Origin: Parelaphostrongylus tenuis
Taxonomy: Eukaryota; Nematoda; Chromadorea; Rhabditida; Metastrongylidae
Assembly: GCA_019055375.1 (NCBI GenBank)
Contig: JAHQIW010004523.1
Location: 682,001-746,000 of the forward strand
Length of the DNA stretch: 64,000 bases
Direction of reading: 5' to 3'
Position numbers and translations under genes: made by a program. Shown here in pieces: positions 1-14,100 of the stretch. How positions within the stretch are numbered: position 1 is the stretch's first letter; each line of letters starts with the position of its first letter. Under the pieces are notes generated by a model. It did no database searches, was not told the DNA's origin, and worked only from the letters and a program-made list of their open reading frames with translations.

Positions 1-336
1 TTCTATCTTCTTTCATGTCGCTTTTGGAGTTATCGGTTTTTAGCTTATATCAGCGTTTATCTACGTAAATCCGAGTCCGGAATAAACGGTCATCATAAAT
101 TTCGATTCTCAAGCTTTGAGTTCTCAAATGTAGAGTGGAATTCTTGCAAAATTTTGAATCTGATTACCATTCAAGACATTCTGGTTATTATACAAGACAT
201 AAAAAACCATTTTTCTTCTTCTCTTCATTCAATTTCACGCTACTTTTAGTATATCTAGGACTTTCTTTTCCATTTCTAAAGCAATAATCTTGATTTGTTT
301 GATTCCTGTGGTCTTGATTTTCCGTGCGATGTTCAG

Positions 337-2070
337 GCCACGATATAACAGTTTCCGTCGTGACCGGAATATTGGGACTGATCACGTATCGACAAATACT
401 GGTGGCACATCCGCAGTCAAAGGACGTCGTTGGGAAATGGATAGTGAAAATGGAAATGATGGTCAAGGAGACAGGAAGGTATGTTTTACTGATCACACTC
501 TTTGAATTACAACACCAGCGTTTAAACAAAGGAGTACTCCACTATCTGCTCTCTTACAGGGATTAATTATGCGTTTGCTAAGATATCCCATATAAAAACA
601 TTCAGGCGTCGTCCCAGAGTGGATGTTCAACATATTCCTTCGAAGAGAGAGCGTTTCCATCGTTATCAGAGCCGAAGCCAGAGCCCGAAAAACCAGTGGA
701 AAAGCCATCATTCAGGTAGGCTAATGAGTATTATTTTCTGAATTGTGCTTTTTTTCTCATAGAGATTTTCATTTCCGGATGACATGGACTAATACGTTCT
801 TCTCGTTTTGATAAATGTTTGTATTTGTGGCAGAAATAAGACAACTGTATAAAAATCTCCCTATGTAATATAATTTTTCTCCACGTGAAAACGCTCTTAC
901 ATGAAGCTTTTTAAGCATTGGATATGCCGTCATGAAATTCAAAACAATCGGAGCATCTAATTGTTACTTTGGCTTTTTGGAGCAGCTGTCATTTTCGCGC
1001 TTTTATTTCTGTTCACGGAAGCGCCATCTCTTGGCGATATTTCATTGCAACAGCTGTAGTTGAAATCCGTGAACAGCATTATGAATGTCAAGTACAAGGA
1101 TCGATCTGAAACTCTGCCCCGCCTTTAACAACTCCAGACGATGACGAATTTTTGTGCACAGCAACGAGTGGAAGGGTTTGCAACTTCATATCGTTAGTTT
1201 TTCGGCACGATAATGTATAGATAAATGAGGATTTAAGGGGTCAAGGGAATCAAAGTTTCATGGAAGCGACTTTGCTTCTCGCCGTAGAGAATAAGCGAAA
1301 GGCAAATATGCACCTATTTATGTACCACATATTGCTATTATAAGTGATGAAAACACATCGCTTTCAGCATTTCGAAGTTTTTTGCAGCTTATGTTAAGCC
1401 ACTGTTTTTTATACTCGCCTATTTCCAACCTCATTATTACAGCGATCGGAATGAAATCATCATAAGTTGCTTATCAAGGTACTACTTTATGAAGTCGTTC
1501 TCAGAAGGCTTTTTGTGTACTTCTAAGTCTAGAATGGAGTTCCGGCCGATGTGTGCCAGCGACTCGGTGTTGACTATCGCTTCGAAATCAAATTGGGTAT
1601 CGAAAAAGATACATAATGATCACGAAGACTACAGCAAGAGAGTCCATGCCGCAACACTCTCCAGAATACTCCAGAGACTCCAGTGCTCTAGTGAAAATAC
1701 AGCTATATTACGCAGTCTGCCAGTCTTCTCATAAATTAGTGGACGCTATTGGAGAGTTGTGGTCCCATCATTCTTCAAGCCTTAACCTGATCCTAAGCTC
1801 AAGCGTGCCCTCGTTGTTCCTTATTTAGAGAAAACAATTCAAAAAGTACTTGAAAGTTGATGGGACAGCTCTCCGTAAGGGCGAGCCAATGCATCATACA
1901 TGGTATATATTGTTGCCAATGTGTTTCTTAATAATGATTCCCATCATTTCCAGTTCACTAATTCACTATGATTCCTTTATAGTTGTGTCGCAGCCGGAAA
2001 ACGATATGCGAAACCTGAACCAAGAAAGAGTTACGCAGAGAAGTTGAAGGAGAAAACGACAAAAACCTGA
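337..2070 (+). CDS. 3' end of an unrecognised protein-coding gene (partial)
   Basis: Three exons fit together by phase: 337-478 (enters in phase 1, leaves in phase 2), 606-715 (leaves in phase 1) and 1994-2070, which ends in TGA. Acceptors are GTTCAG, ATTCAG and TCGCAG; donors are GTATGT and GTAGGC. The predicted piece has a hydrophobic-to-mixed segment (VSVVTGILGLITYRQILVAH), then a basic, Ser/Arg-rich stretch (RERFHRYQSRSQSPKNQ), and a lysine-rich C terminus (KSYAEKLKEKTTKT). The 5' exons lie left of the window. I do not recognise the family. The 1.3-kb gap before the last exon may hide further exons, and the first exon is also open in a second frame, so the reading frame is an inference from phase agreement. 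Confidence 0.42.
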
Positions 2071-4091
2071 CTGTTTTTTCTCTTTTCTCGGATCATTTTA
2101 GTCATATGGATGAGTTGTGATAGTCGTATTTTTTACCAATGGTGACTCATCACAAACTTCTTTACTGCGCTTCTTGTCCGCTTTTGATTTTTCTAATTAT
2201 TCATGAGTTCCTGTCCTTGTAACGGTGATTATTCCTTCGCACTCTTTCGTCAGAGTATTCTTGCCGTTCTACATGTGTGAAAGATCGAGTGTAAATCAAC
2301 AAAAATATCCGTTATTATCTTCTCTACTTGCCAATTCTCCGTTCAGTTTATGTGTGCATATTGATTTTGATCATTAGCCAAATTATCTCATTTCTATTTT
2401 TACCACATGAATACTCAAGTTATTAGAGTGCATAGATTTATTTAGTGTGCTGAAGGTGAGATTGTTTGTTTGGTGGTTATTCTATATCTCTTTATAGAGA
2501 AAACTCATCATATTCTTCCGGTTAGTAACCATATCATTCTAGTCATCGGTTCGTTTTATGCTTTATTTATCTATGATTTATCATGCACAAAATTTTATCC
2601 GCTTATTAGTGGTCTGTTTTAGATTTCCTATGTTATTTGTTACTCTCTTCTCCAATGAAACCAAAAATCGTTCGATTTTTTCTATTCTATCTAACTAAAA
2701 TCGGTTTCTAGTGGGATATATATGCCTTTATGTATACGTCATGTCTATACAAAAGGCATATCATTTATCAGGCTAGGGAAAGGACGTTGGTTTTGAAAAT
2801 GCTAAATTTTTGTTTCCTTCCTAACTCGACATTATTCCTCGATGTCGAGCCATTTTTTGGTTAAAACATTCCATTGTACCTCTTCTCTTTTCTATTACTC
2901 AAAACTGTCGCCACTATTCTCTAGCGCTCTTCAACACAGGTCTATCAGCAGCCTACCGCCTAGTCGTTACAAATCCTTTATCTCTTTACTGGTATTGATT
3001 TCCGTCTTTATGTCTGTCTTTGGATGTTCTGTCTCAATGAAAATTTCGATATACATGATTCTGTCTATTTGGGAGATAAAAGTGTGTCACACATTGGAAT
3101 GACAATTTCAGAAAATTTTCCTACGTAATTCGCAATCGCAGGACAAGGCTACTATCCTCGTTTACATATTGTAAGTCTTACTTCAAACTTCTGAACTACC
3201 ATTACGCCGATATCTGCGATATTTTCATTAAATTCGTAACCGTGCACAGATGCATTCGTGCCCGGAGTTCTGGGATATGATAGGGCGTTTAGACGATCAC
3301 TAGATGCTCGCCAGCCTCTATGAATCGAAAATAGTTTTTTTTTGCTTAGGACTCTGTTACCACTTTGCTGATCTATAGTGGATCGGTCAGCCTTGGAAGA
3401 GCCAGTGGCGACTACCCATGGGATTTACAATCGCTGTGCTCGAGCCCCATAACGAACTTCACTAAGTGCAATAAAACTTCGTGGTTTTGTAGATGTTCGT
3501 TGAGGTACAGATTTCATATTTGTACTTCAGGAAAAATCTCATTTGCTGAAGCGTAGAAATCGTTCTTTTTGCTTCATTAGTGCTTCAAATGCGAAAATAC
3601 TTAAATTATGTTACTTAAGAAAATGTAATGATATTGCAAATATATCGTTGATATTAATGTTTACACGTACCTCATTTGCCATAGAACTCATTGAAGTGTG
3701 AGATTTTTACTTCGATGAATTTCATGGCATCGGCTCAAGGGATCGGCTGAACCTTAGGTTGGTACTGATGAGTCTCATTAGGACGAAACATGCGCCTGCA
3801 TACCACTAGACCAATAGCTCAAGACATGTTAAATCTTTTCTGAACAGATTTGAGATATCGATGGAGTATTAGAGAAATCTCTTTAGAAGTCTGTGAAAAT
3901 CATTTAGCTTTAAAAACGGTCCGATCTACAATTACTGATGCGAACAAATTGATCCAGCAATATACGCTCAAGATTCCTTATGTTCTAACTGCGAAAAAAG
4001 CAAGTAAAACATAAGGAATCTTGATTATATTTATGCACAATGGCTGTCAACTTCACTGAGCTTAGAAATCGATATGTGTTCACCCTACTAA

Positions 4092-4245
4092 ACCTGTCAA
4101 CGGTTAGTTGCTGATAGCTATGATAGGGAGATATTGGAGAATGAATGGTGGATAATCTGCGGCGTCGGTGATGTAGTGGTAGCACGCACCGCGGTATGGG
4201 TGAAACGCGGGTTCGACACCCGTCTGATGTCACTCAGTTCTTTTG
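4092..4245 (+). mobile_element. tRNA-derived SINE, family B
   Basis: A short leader (CCTGTCAACGGTTAGTTG, then GCTGATAGCTAT) is followed by a tRNA-like body: an A-box-like GTGATGTAGTGGTAG and a B box GGGTTCGACACCC, closed by an acceptor-like pairing of GCGTCGG with CTGATGTC. The same arrangement recurs at 28030-28200, 45880-46045 and, inverted, at 27905-28020. The region that would be an anticodon arm is degenerate, so this is read as a tRNA-related retroposon, not a functional tRNA gene. Confidence 0.65.
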
Positions 4246-4924
4246 AATATAGGCAGTTTGCAGTCTCCAGTTTGTGATCGTTCACATCTGTGATAGCGTC
4301 TACGAATTCTCGTCGTGCTATCGAGTATTAGGAATTCTAGGTGTGTTAGCATTTATGAGATACCTGAACGGAATCACATTATTTCATTAGAGACATAGCA
4401 CAGCTATCTGTTCAATGCTATGATCGATCAGTTTTGATACCTGTCTGATTTCAGAAGGAACAATTCCAAGAGCGAAGTTACCGCAATTATGTCTGTAATC
4501 TATTAACGTCAGTCCATTCCATAGGGTAAGCTCGTTCAGAACGAACCAATCACAGCGCTGTCGGCTTTCATATTTGACTTAGTATTGACCTGGTAATCAG
4601 TAATCACTTTTGCTACGACGAGCTAGTTCCTAAAGATCCTCGTTTCATTCTTCAGTTTATGCATTGGAAAAAGTGTTCAGAAATTCCTTAAGGAGCTTCA
4701 AACAATTTTTTTAGTTTATTTTCTCACAGTGCCACGTGTGAGTATACACGCCATCTCAAAAGTGTTCAAACCACCGAGATATCCAAAGCGAAGAAAATGA
4801 AAAGTCACAATTTTATCGAAGTAAATTCCGTAATGTCACGCTAACCTTCCCACATCACAAAATAGAAGAAAGCCTTAGACTAAACCCTGAGCTCATTTCT
4901 CTGAAATTTACCGTATGAAATGAG

Positions 4925-5225
4925 AAATAACATAGTGGCAACTGTCTCGTATAGTAACTCTGCGTGTTTCGGCCTTGCAGTCTCGTCAGTTGCACAGTGC
5001 CTTTTGTCTGAGCCAAACCCTTTTGGGGGGAACACTTACATATAGAAATTGGAGACATACTCTTTACACACGCCATCAAGTAAAAATTAGTGAAGGAAAT
5101 AGTACATCTCGATTCTTCTATAAAAGTGTTCCCTCTAAAAGGGATTGGCTCAGACAAATGCAACTGACGAGGCTGCAAGGCCGAAACACATGTATTGCTC
5201 TATATAAGTGCCTATAACAGACCAT
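4925..5225. repeat. Foldback (MITE-like) element
   Basis: Two arms of about 70 nt or more are near-perfect reverse complements. The left arm runs from GTTTCGGCCTTGCAG through TTTTGTCTGAGCC to GGGGAACACTT; the right arm runs from AAGTGTTCCCTC through GGCTCAGACAAA to CTGCAAGGCCGAAAC. About 85 nt lie between them. Weaker pairing continues outward to roughly the stated ends. No transposase is encoded, and the open frames seen on both strands mirror each other because of the symmetry. Confidence 0.75.
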
Positions 5226-6614
5226 ATGCATGGCTCAAAAATAATTATCAGACATATTGAAGTTTGAGCGTAGTTTTAAGAAAACACTTGAAACGAAGAC
5301 TTAGGATCGTTTACAAAAATTTCTCAACAGAGGAAACCACCTCCGACATCCAGATGATGCTAGCTACCTGTCATTTAGGGCAATATTTTTATTGCTGGGT
5401 AATTATGCATTTATTTGAACCTGGTCGTTACTATAACACGTCGATCTATGTACTCAATATTCATTATCTGTAAATAATAAGAGCACATTTATGTCTTATT
5501 TGTTCCATAAATACTGAAGTCCTAAACGATACAGTATGTACAACAATCAAAAAAAGAATCAACACTTATAGCTGTACTTCACGTGGCGTTCTCGCTAACC
5601 ACTTTTCCATGAAATTGCACATACTCGACCAACTCGAAAAAGCGAATGTAGGTGGAAAAAAATTGAACAAAGACAAACAGAAGTGAGCCTTAACTGATGA
5701 GGTTAGAAAAGGTCGGAAACAATCTCTTAAAAAGCATACAATCTTCTTTATTAGAGCTCAGCTATTCACTACTCCGTTATCAACTAAGTATCGACAAAAG
5801 ATACCAACATATCAAGGATATACGAATGAATACAAGACAATGAGATGCTTTTGAAGCGACTGAGTGAAAGAAGGGCTGTGTAGTTGTAACCCTGTATTGA
5901 CAGAGGGATCGGAAACGTCTACGGTTAGTTGGTTGATGTTCACGATCTTCCTGACAACGGTGAAAAAAAAAACAATAAACCTGTCATTTTGAACTGGCAA
6001 CTGTTGATTAGCAACGGTATTACAGAAGAAGCGAAGAGAAGAGAACAACAGAAAGAACCCGATCAACCATGCGTAGATGAGCGAACAGTCATTGATAACG
6101 ACTGCTTAAACAGAAGTAAGAACGAGAATATATAAGATGGATAAAGGGGCAGTAAACAACATGAGTAGATGAACAACGAGACCCGATTAGTAGAAATACG
6201 CACAATGCACATCACCTTTAAGCGGAAGTAATTGCCACTATAATATCAACGATAAGATCGACTCATTCAAACTTATAAGTGAAAATACAACTGTTCACTG
6301 AAAGCAGAATTGATCTGATAGAAGACGTTAGTATTGGGAGTAGTAATGACAAGATATGTTATCTCAGATGCCACGCCATGCATCACACAATTCCTTGTCA
6401 CTGGCTACGAAATTCCCTGGCATCTTTAAAAATGGACAACAGTCCACCGAATGCGGTCCACATCTCAAATTCCGCACGTTCCCCGTATTCTGATCGATAG
6501 CAAGAAAAACTATTCATAACATTTTCTTCCAATGTCATTTACATTCATATGGACCAAAGTCTTCTCCCGACGCTAACGAAAATGAATGTACGATGAATTG
6601 ATGGCTTTCAGCCT

Positions 6615-7780
6615 CTAGAAGGCTGCCAGTTCTTTGTCCCGTGTGATTGCCTGTTGTTGCATAGCAGCCTCTTGAATGTCCATGTCGACAAGAGTACGAT
6701 CTTCTTCATCGACTTCTGACTCGGAATCAGAAGCGTCATGATCAGCGACTCCTCCTAAAGGAGACGGACCGAGTGACGATGTCAGTGGTGACGGCCCTGA
6801 TGAAGCTGGAAAACACTCTATAAATAGCATAATTTCTTGCTCTTGATCACCGACAATAAGCACATGGTCTATAGAATAAACATGCCGGTAAAAGAGAATA
6901 AACAAGCGGATAAGAATTCACTTATTATGAAAAATTCTGAGTAACTCACTTCGATCACCATGCTCCTCAGAAAGTGTGTCAGTAGGGTCATATGACGAAT
7001 ACATACATTTTTTCTTACGTTTACAGAATTTGCACCATTGATCAGTGTTGGCGATTCCGAATCTAGCACGACACTTCTTCATGTCAGTAACATCTGGAAA
7101 GCTTACTGACCAGATAAAAGGTGAGAAACAAAGCACAGTTATGATCATAGGACCAACATAAAAAGGGCTATCCAGGTCTTTTGCTTTCAAGATAAGAATC
7201 TTGTGATTCAGTTGGTAAAACAAATAAACCGATATTAATTGAAAGAAATTTTGGCACATCTTGTTTGTTGCACACTTTCATTCCTTGTTAACAAAAATAT
7301 TAGAAATACAGTCACTCATAACAAAGCGAAGTGTTCATGAAATGTCAGACCGAACTAAATATAGATGGGAAAATCTTATGACTTAGGCGAGGTTTTCGCT
7401 TATCTCATTATTAAGAGGTAAACTGAGATCAACATCTCAATATCTATCACATTCGGACATGCGTTCAAAAATTGCAGCATTCTGTACCGCATATTGACGT
7501 CTTTACAACTTCACATTGATATAGTAATTTTTAATATAAAATAGAGTTTTTTCCAGTCATAACAGATACTTACTCAATATGTAATTTGCCGCATGTCTTC
7601 AACTACAATTTAAGTGTGAAACGATGTACACTTCAGCTGCCCACTATGATATTACTGACCAACCCCTTCTCCCATGTACAGTGTTCAATATAACTCTGTG
7701 GAATACTCGACAAAAGAAGGAAAAAAGTCACACAGATCTGCAAAAGCTTCTCTGCGCATTTCACACGCAGTGTGTGTGCA

Positions 7781-7824
<44 letters not shown>

Positions 7825-7890
7825 TTTATTTATTGAAGTAATCTGGATACTTTTTTTTTATTCCTGCATCTGCCCAAATATATGTTTATA

Positions 7891-7927
<37 letters not shown>

Positions 7928-8125
7928 GAATATATGGGGTCAAATTATATATATATATATGTATGTATATATATATATATAATGTACAACTATACATGGA
8001 AAGGTATGTATATGTAGAGGTATATGTGAATGTATGAATAATGTATTCATGTGTGCATGTATATACATGCATACATAAATATATATATACATAAATAAAT
8101 AGATAAATAAATAAATAAATAGATA

Positions 8126-8167
<42 letters not shown>

Positions 8168-11100
8168 CAGTCATGCATAACTATCGATATCTAGACACGT
8201 ACACCAGAATTACCGTATCTCAAGCAATGTTTGTTTTGCTTTGAGGATCTCTCAGGCGTACTGTACGATGCTTACATATTTTTCGACAAAGACACACAAT
8301 TAGGCACTTAACAGAGCGGCTGTTTGTTGGCTGAATGTTGTACGCCCTGTATCGAATAATCCGCTATCACTCACTCGATAGTATGCGTAAATCACAAGAT
8401 GAAAGAGTTACCATATTGGAAAAGTTGACAGGCTAAAATCGAGACTCGTCAAATACTAGCTTTGGAAAGAGCAAAGAACTAACCTTCGCTCTTGTCTCGC
8501 CTCTTCTTTTTTCGTTTATGTACTGCATAATTTTCACGAGCGGACCACCCAGGATATTTCGCCTTGTGTTGTTCACGATCGGCACGAGCCATGTCAAAAT
8601 ACCTGGTCAGTGGGAAACTTCAATACCACAACAAATTTAATTACTAATACAGATATTTTTCAACTCTGATCATGAATTCATTTAGCTAGTAGGCTTGAAT
8701 TCAAACTGTGAAAAAAGTAAATTTCATGAAAGATTGCGGGTGGAATCAAATTATTACTTGATTACAAAGTTTGCCAGAAAATTCAACAATTTGGTCACAT
8801 TAGTGTAAATGGTGCTAACTTCCTTAGCAAGAGCTGCAAGCTATTCTTTAGCTCATGAGGATATAACCCTCGGGAAAATAAGTGACAACAGTAGGAACGA
8901 AGTGAAAAAATTAAGAAAATAGCATTGACATCATATGCTACTCTTCATAGTTTCTAATGCCTGGCAACTAAATTTTTCGAGATTGAAGTGGTGATCAGCT
9001 AAACACTATACATCTACATAATCATACTTCTGCTGTTCCTCTTTGGGTAAGTCATGCCATCGTTTTCCCAGTTCTTTGTTGAGCTCGGCACTCTGCTTTT
9101 CTTTATAGCCCAATTCTTCCATCAGTTTTGGTCGATTCTCTTTCATGAACCACATGAATGCATTAAGCGGTTTCTTGATATGATCCTCCTATAATATTCG
9201 CGAAAATCAGCGATGAAACAAAGGAAAAAAAGTCTGGAAATCATGGCAAAATCTCTCTTCAAGTGATGAGAGAAATAGGAGCTTACTTTCTTAACCTTTC
9301 CATCTCGTGTTCGTCGCAAACCATCGTTTGTCATATTGTTAGCCATAGATGTGATCGGCGAACCGACAAATGGTAAGCGCATCTGGTTCATCTGAAGTCA
9401 ACTGATGCGTACAGTAAGTCCTAATCGGAGAGGATAAAAAAAAGGAAAAGGAGCGTACTTGATTAAGAGGATTCGATGTTCTCATGCTGGCCGCTAGCGG
9501 CACATCCATTTTCATTCCGGCAGCCGCCATGCTACCGTACAGAGGACTGCATGGGCCATTCATCATCATCATTTGACGATACATTTCAACGTTATGTGGA
9601 CTTAATGCCGTCGGCATCACACATGGCACGAACGACGGGGACATTGGTGCCCTCATACCCATGCCGTAGGGCTGCTGAAATGAACTCGACTAAACATCGT
9701 TTGTTTGGAACGCAGAACTCCAGTTGAAGTGTTTGTTTCATGAAGATGAGATCGGTGATACGCTTTGTGGGATAGGGAGTCAAGCACAAAAATAATGAAC
9801 ACCATATCGTTTAGAAGTTGAGATAGTCGAAGCATCATCTATGTAGAAATCGAATTTAAGGTTTCGTTCACCAGATTCAATAAGAGGACTTGATACCGTT
9901 CGAAAAAAGAATAAATTGTAAATCCCTATAGACTTGTTCTATGAGTAATACTTCATAAAAAATATACTGATCAGATCTTTGAATGAAGACGTTTTTAGCT
10001 GAGATTCTCCGAGGTAAATTTCGCATAAAAACATCAAGATAAGTGAAGTGAAAACCATATGAGCAAAGCCGATATTTGGCTACTCATTGACAGATCCCGC
10101 CATCCAAGCTCCATTTCGCGAGATCCGTAAATGAGTATCAGGCTTGATTGAGAAAGGTTTCTTTTGATACACAAAGGCAGGCAACTACCTGAGGTAAAAT
10201 GTGAAAGAACGCTCGCACCAGCTGTACTACGATTGCAAAAAAAAATCTGTTGACCAGCAATTAATCACATTCATTAAGAAGACAGAATCTCCAAGCGGTA
10301 GTCGAGTCACACTGGGCAGGCAAATCTTAATTTCAGGATGAAAGATGTGGAATATCTGACCAATTGGTTAATCGTTCGAAATGGCATAGCACGTCTTTGT
10401 ATCATGATTATTTAGAGACCTATTTCGTTGGATATATTATCTCTACGAAACTTCCGGTAATCATTCGAAGACTTCAATCTCGGTTTATGGGTTGCAGCAC
10501 GGAAAAATTATGTTCCAAACCCGATTAGCTTTGCTCACTCGGTTGAGATCTGTGGATTAATTTTCACCAGTTTTAGCAGTCATTCAAAAGCCCATACCTC
10601 GCCGATTCTGATGCTAAGATTGGTTTCCAGAAAGGTCGCCATAATGCGCTGTAAAGGCGAAAAGATAATTACGTTTCACACCCGAAAAAGTGATCTCGCC
10701 CTTTGAACTTCTTAGCGGATTTATTTAGCAACATAAAATAGAATTAAAAGCTAATATCATGAAACGATAGAACAAAGCTTTTTTGTACACAATTCTGATA
10801 CGCGAAACATAGATATTGTTCCAAACCGCAGGATAGGTCTTTAATCCAATAATGAATATCACGGCCTCTTGGAGTTGAACTAAAATAGCTATGCGCTGAA
10901 TAATTTGACGTACCGTGCAATTTACTCTCATTAAATAAACGTTTTTCTCTGCTTCAAAAGAGATTTTCAGGCTCATATTCTGATACGTCACGATTTTCCC
11001 TGTTATTCATATGTTTCTAGTGCATTTTAAAAGAAGGTTAAAAAGGTAAGTATAAATTTTCATGATGTATGAAAACCATTTCAAGAACCAAACCGAACTT

Positions 11101-14100
11101 CAAAAACCTTTTTTTGTTTTTTTTTTGTTTGTTTTCCTTTTTGTTTTTTCAAGCTATTGAATGACTACTAAAAGTCCTATGAAAAGCCATCCACGAACCC
11201 TAGTCGAGTAAAAAAATGCGCAGTGATGGTAAAACGTAGTCTTAGTTTTGCTGCTACAGAGCACTAAAAGGCGTTCCGAAAATTCAAAAACAGTGTTCAA
11301 AAAGCCGAGATTTACGCTATCGCATTAGTTCAAAAGTCTAAAGAAAAGACGAGAAGGCTCCGTACCGCGCGGCTAAAAACAGTATCGCAAGTACACATAG
11401 TAAGCAGAGAATTATGATATATAATCTGCAGGAAATGCCTATTCAAGCGCTTTTATAGCTGCAATATGACGTTATAAGTAAAAGAATGTTGAGGACATGC
11501 AAGAGTAAACCTCAGACAGGAGGTTAAGTCGTGTTTCACCTTTACCGTGACGAGTGCTAAATATTATACTGCCGAAGCCCTGCTATGCTATCGCTCGTCC
11601 TCATTCGGATTGAAACGTGGGTTCAACTCCCGTGCGAGATTCAAAGTTTTGTGTAGCACTCAGCCAACATTCTTGGATAGCATAATGTAACTTGTACAAA
11701 TTCAGTCGCTTGCGATATCACCGCGAAGTGTCCAATATCTGAACCAAAGGAAATCCAAGAACCGCTGATCTTTGAAAGAGTTCTCGCTTAGAGAGGAAAA
11801 CTTCCCTCTGACCCACAAAAATTGGCTATGCAAGCGCATTTACTGGTTTCTCAGCACAAAAGCGAAGAAAATCTCGTCAAAAAAAAAACAACATGGTACT
11901 TCCACTAAAATCTAGAAACAGTGCTTTGCGAAGACCAATTATTCAGCAATTTGAACCCAAAATAGCACAAGAAAACGTAATTAGGATATAAAACTCAAAG
12001 TTCTCCTATGCGTTCTCAAGACGCCCGGGCATTTTGAAAAATTTATGTCTTCAGTCATTAAACGTGCAGAACAGTTTGTCGTAGTGACGATACTTCAATG
12101 TATCAATACCGAGCCAGTAAATGACATATTCTAACGACGAGGAGAGTAGAACGCTTATGGCGTAGTGATTAGAAGTGTTCTGCAACACACACATGGTTCA
12201 CGGTTCGATCCGCAGCCAAGGCTCACCTAGCCTTCGATCCTTCCAAGGTGAGATTGGTACCAGACTTGTCTGGGAGTATAGCAGCACTGACTTGATACAT
12301 CGGAAGCGACCGTGAGTCATTGTAAAGGCCAGATCTGCATTAAATCACCTCAAAAGATGCTAAATAAGCCAAATACATGGCGCATTCCCCAGGGATTGAC
12401 CGACGCTGAGAGCTATACCTTCTATCCTTTTGACGATGGAGACCACCCACACTTCCGATGTCAGAACTAAGAGATCTCCCTCATACAGAGAGAATAGCGA
12501 GTGGTAAGAAATCCTCTACCACACATATGATCGATCGTCATTGGTCGACGTGGTTCGAGTCCGCGCTCAAGGCTCACCAAGCCTTCCATACTTCCAAGGC
12601 CGGTGAAGTGGTACCAGACGTCTGGGATGATAGCAACACTGAATTGTACACCAGTAGGTCACTGCGAGTTAGTGTAAAGCATTCCAGATATGCATTAAAA
12701 CATCACAACTGATGCTAAATGAAGTCAAATGCATGGTGAATTCCTGACGGATTGATCAACCCCGAGAACTTTGTCCTTCATCCGCCTCTCGATAGTACCA
12801 CGATCAAACGGCTGTTCTCTTCAACTTCGGCATCAACATCCGGCCAAAAACAAATTATTGTCTTCGACACAATTGACCGTATCCTCCTTTTCTCGTAATG
12901 ACACATGAACATCATGGTCATTTCGCACTGGAGAAAGAGACGAGGCGCAATTAGAAAGCGCTCCCGCTGCGAAACGCCGCCACGCGTGTAGCACCCCGTC
13001 GCTACCGTATCCGTAGTTATCGGTCGCGCTAAGCATTGTCGCTAAGGATTGACAAGACACTCAGTGCTTATGACGACAAACCTTCGACAGATTGTAAATT
13101 TAACTTCTCGTCGAATCATTGAAACAAACCTTTACTGAATTTAACGATGTCTACTACCTCACAACTGAGCACTTAAACCAGTACAACGACATCTTGAAGA
13201 CTGGGAAATATATCACGGATCTGAGCAGTGAGTGAGTCTGCCCGAATTGCGCTTGGTGATCCGATTTTACTTCGACGGAAGGTGATCTGCTATGGTACTT
13301 CAACTCAATATTCTGAGCTCAAAAGGCCGAGTATCTCTACATCTTGGCATGATTAAAGGAATGTAAAAGTTCTTAGGACCTGTCCTTTCCTTTACTTGAA
13401 ACTTGCACGAGGTTGGTACTACTTTTTCCTCAAAATTTGATGGCTACTGTTTCGGCGGCAACGCCTTCGTCAAAAACAATCTGAATTTCTATATTCTGAA
13501 TCACTACTACACATTTACCAGTGTAACAATCGCCATTAGTAAACGGAATGCGATGAAGAGAAAGCGCGAATTGCGCAACGACGTTGTTGTTAAAGCTATG
13601 TTCTCGCATGAAACAATGGCCTCGACGGAAACTGCGAAGCACAGTGGCAGCAAACTAAGCTAACTATCTACATATGAAGCATAGCAACTGCTGGAATACG
13701 CCGATCACCTTCTTCACTGTAACTTTCAGTAACAATGATTTGATAGGAAAAAAATAGTCTTACCCCCATAATCCATGGCATCATAAACGGTAACCCGAAG
13801 CTTGGACTGTACGCGGTAGCATTTTGGAGATTAGCTAGATTCGCAAAACTTGGCGATGGAATCGGTTTCACAAATGCTCCAGTCTTCGAGCCTGAAAACA
13901 TGAAAAATTCATAGAGACCTTTTCATTGAAGCTTGAACGACCTAATGATGGAAAACTGTAAAAAGAAAATCACTTTCACAGCAATCCATTCCTATTTATA
14001 TTTATGCAACCTCAAATCTATTATTGATACAATTACAGGCCACAGAAGGAAACTCTAGGGTCCTCTATTTCCAGATTTATTGATCGAAGCATCTAACTCA

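Larger units (their letters stand above)
2071..6614. other. Non-coding stretch between two gene 3' ends
   Basis: No exon with matching splice sites could be supported here. Open frames are short and of A+T-rich or repeat composition. The stretch contains one tRNA-derived SINE and one foldback element, listed separately. It separates the 3' end of the left-edge gene from the 3' end of pop-1, so those two genes converge. Confidence 0.5.

Noticed and set aside
4160..4235. Functional tRNA gene
   Set aside because: The A and B boxes are recognisable but no proper anticodon arm can be folded, and the same unit with the same leader recurs elsewhere as a SINE.
7772..8174. Long Tyr/Ile-repetitive open frames on both strands
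   Set aside because: They are translations of AT and TATA microsatellites within a pop-1 intron.
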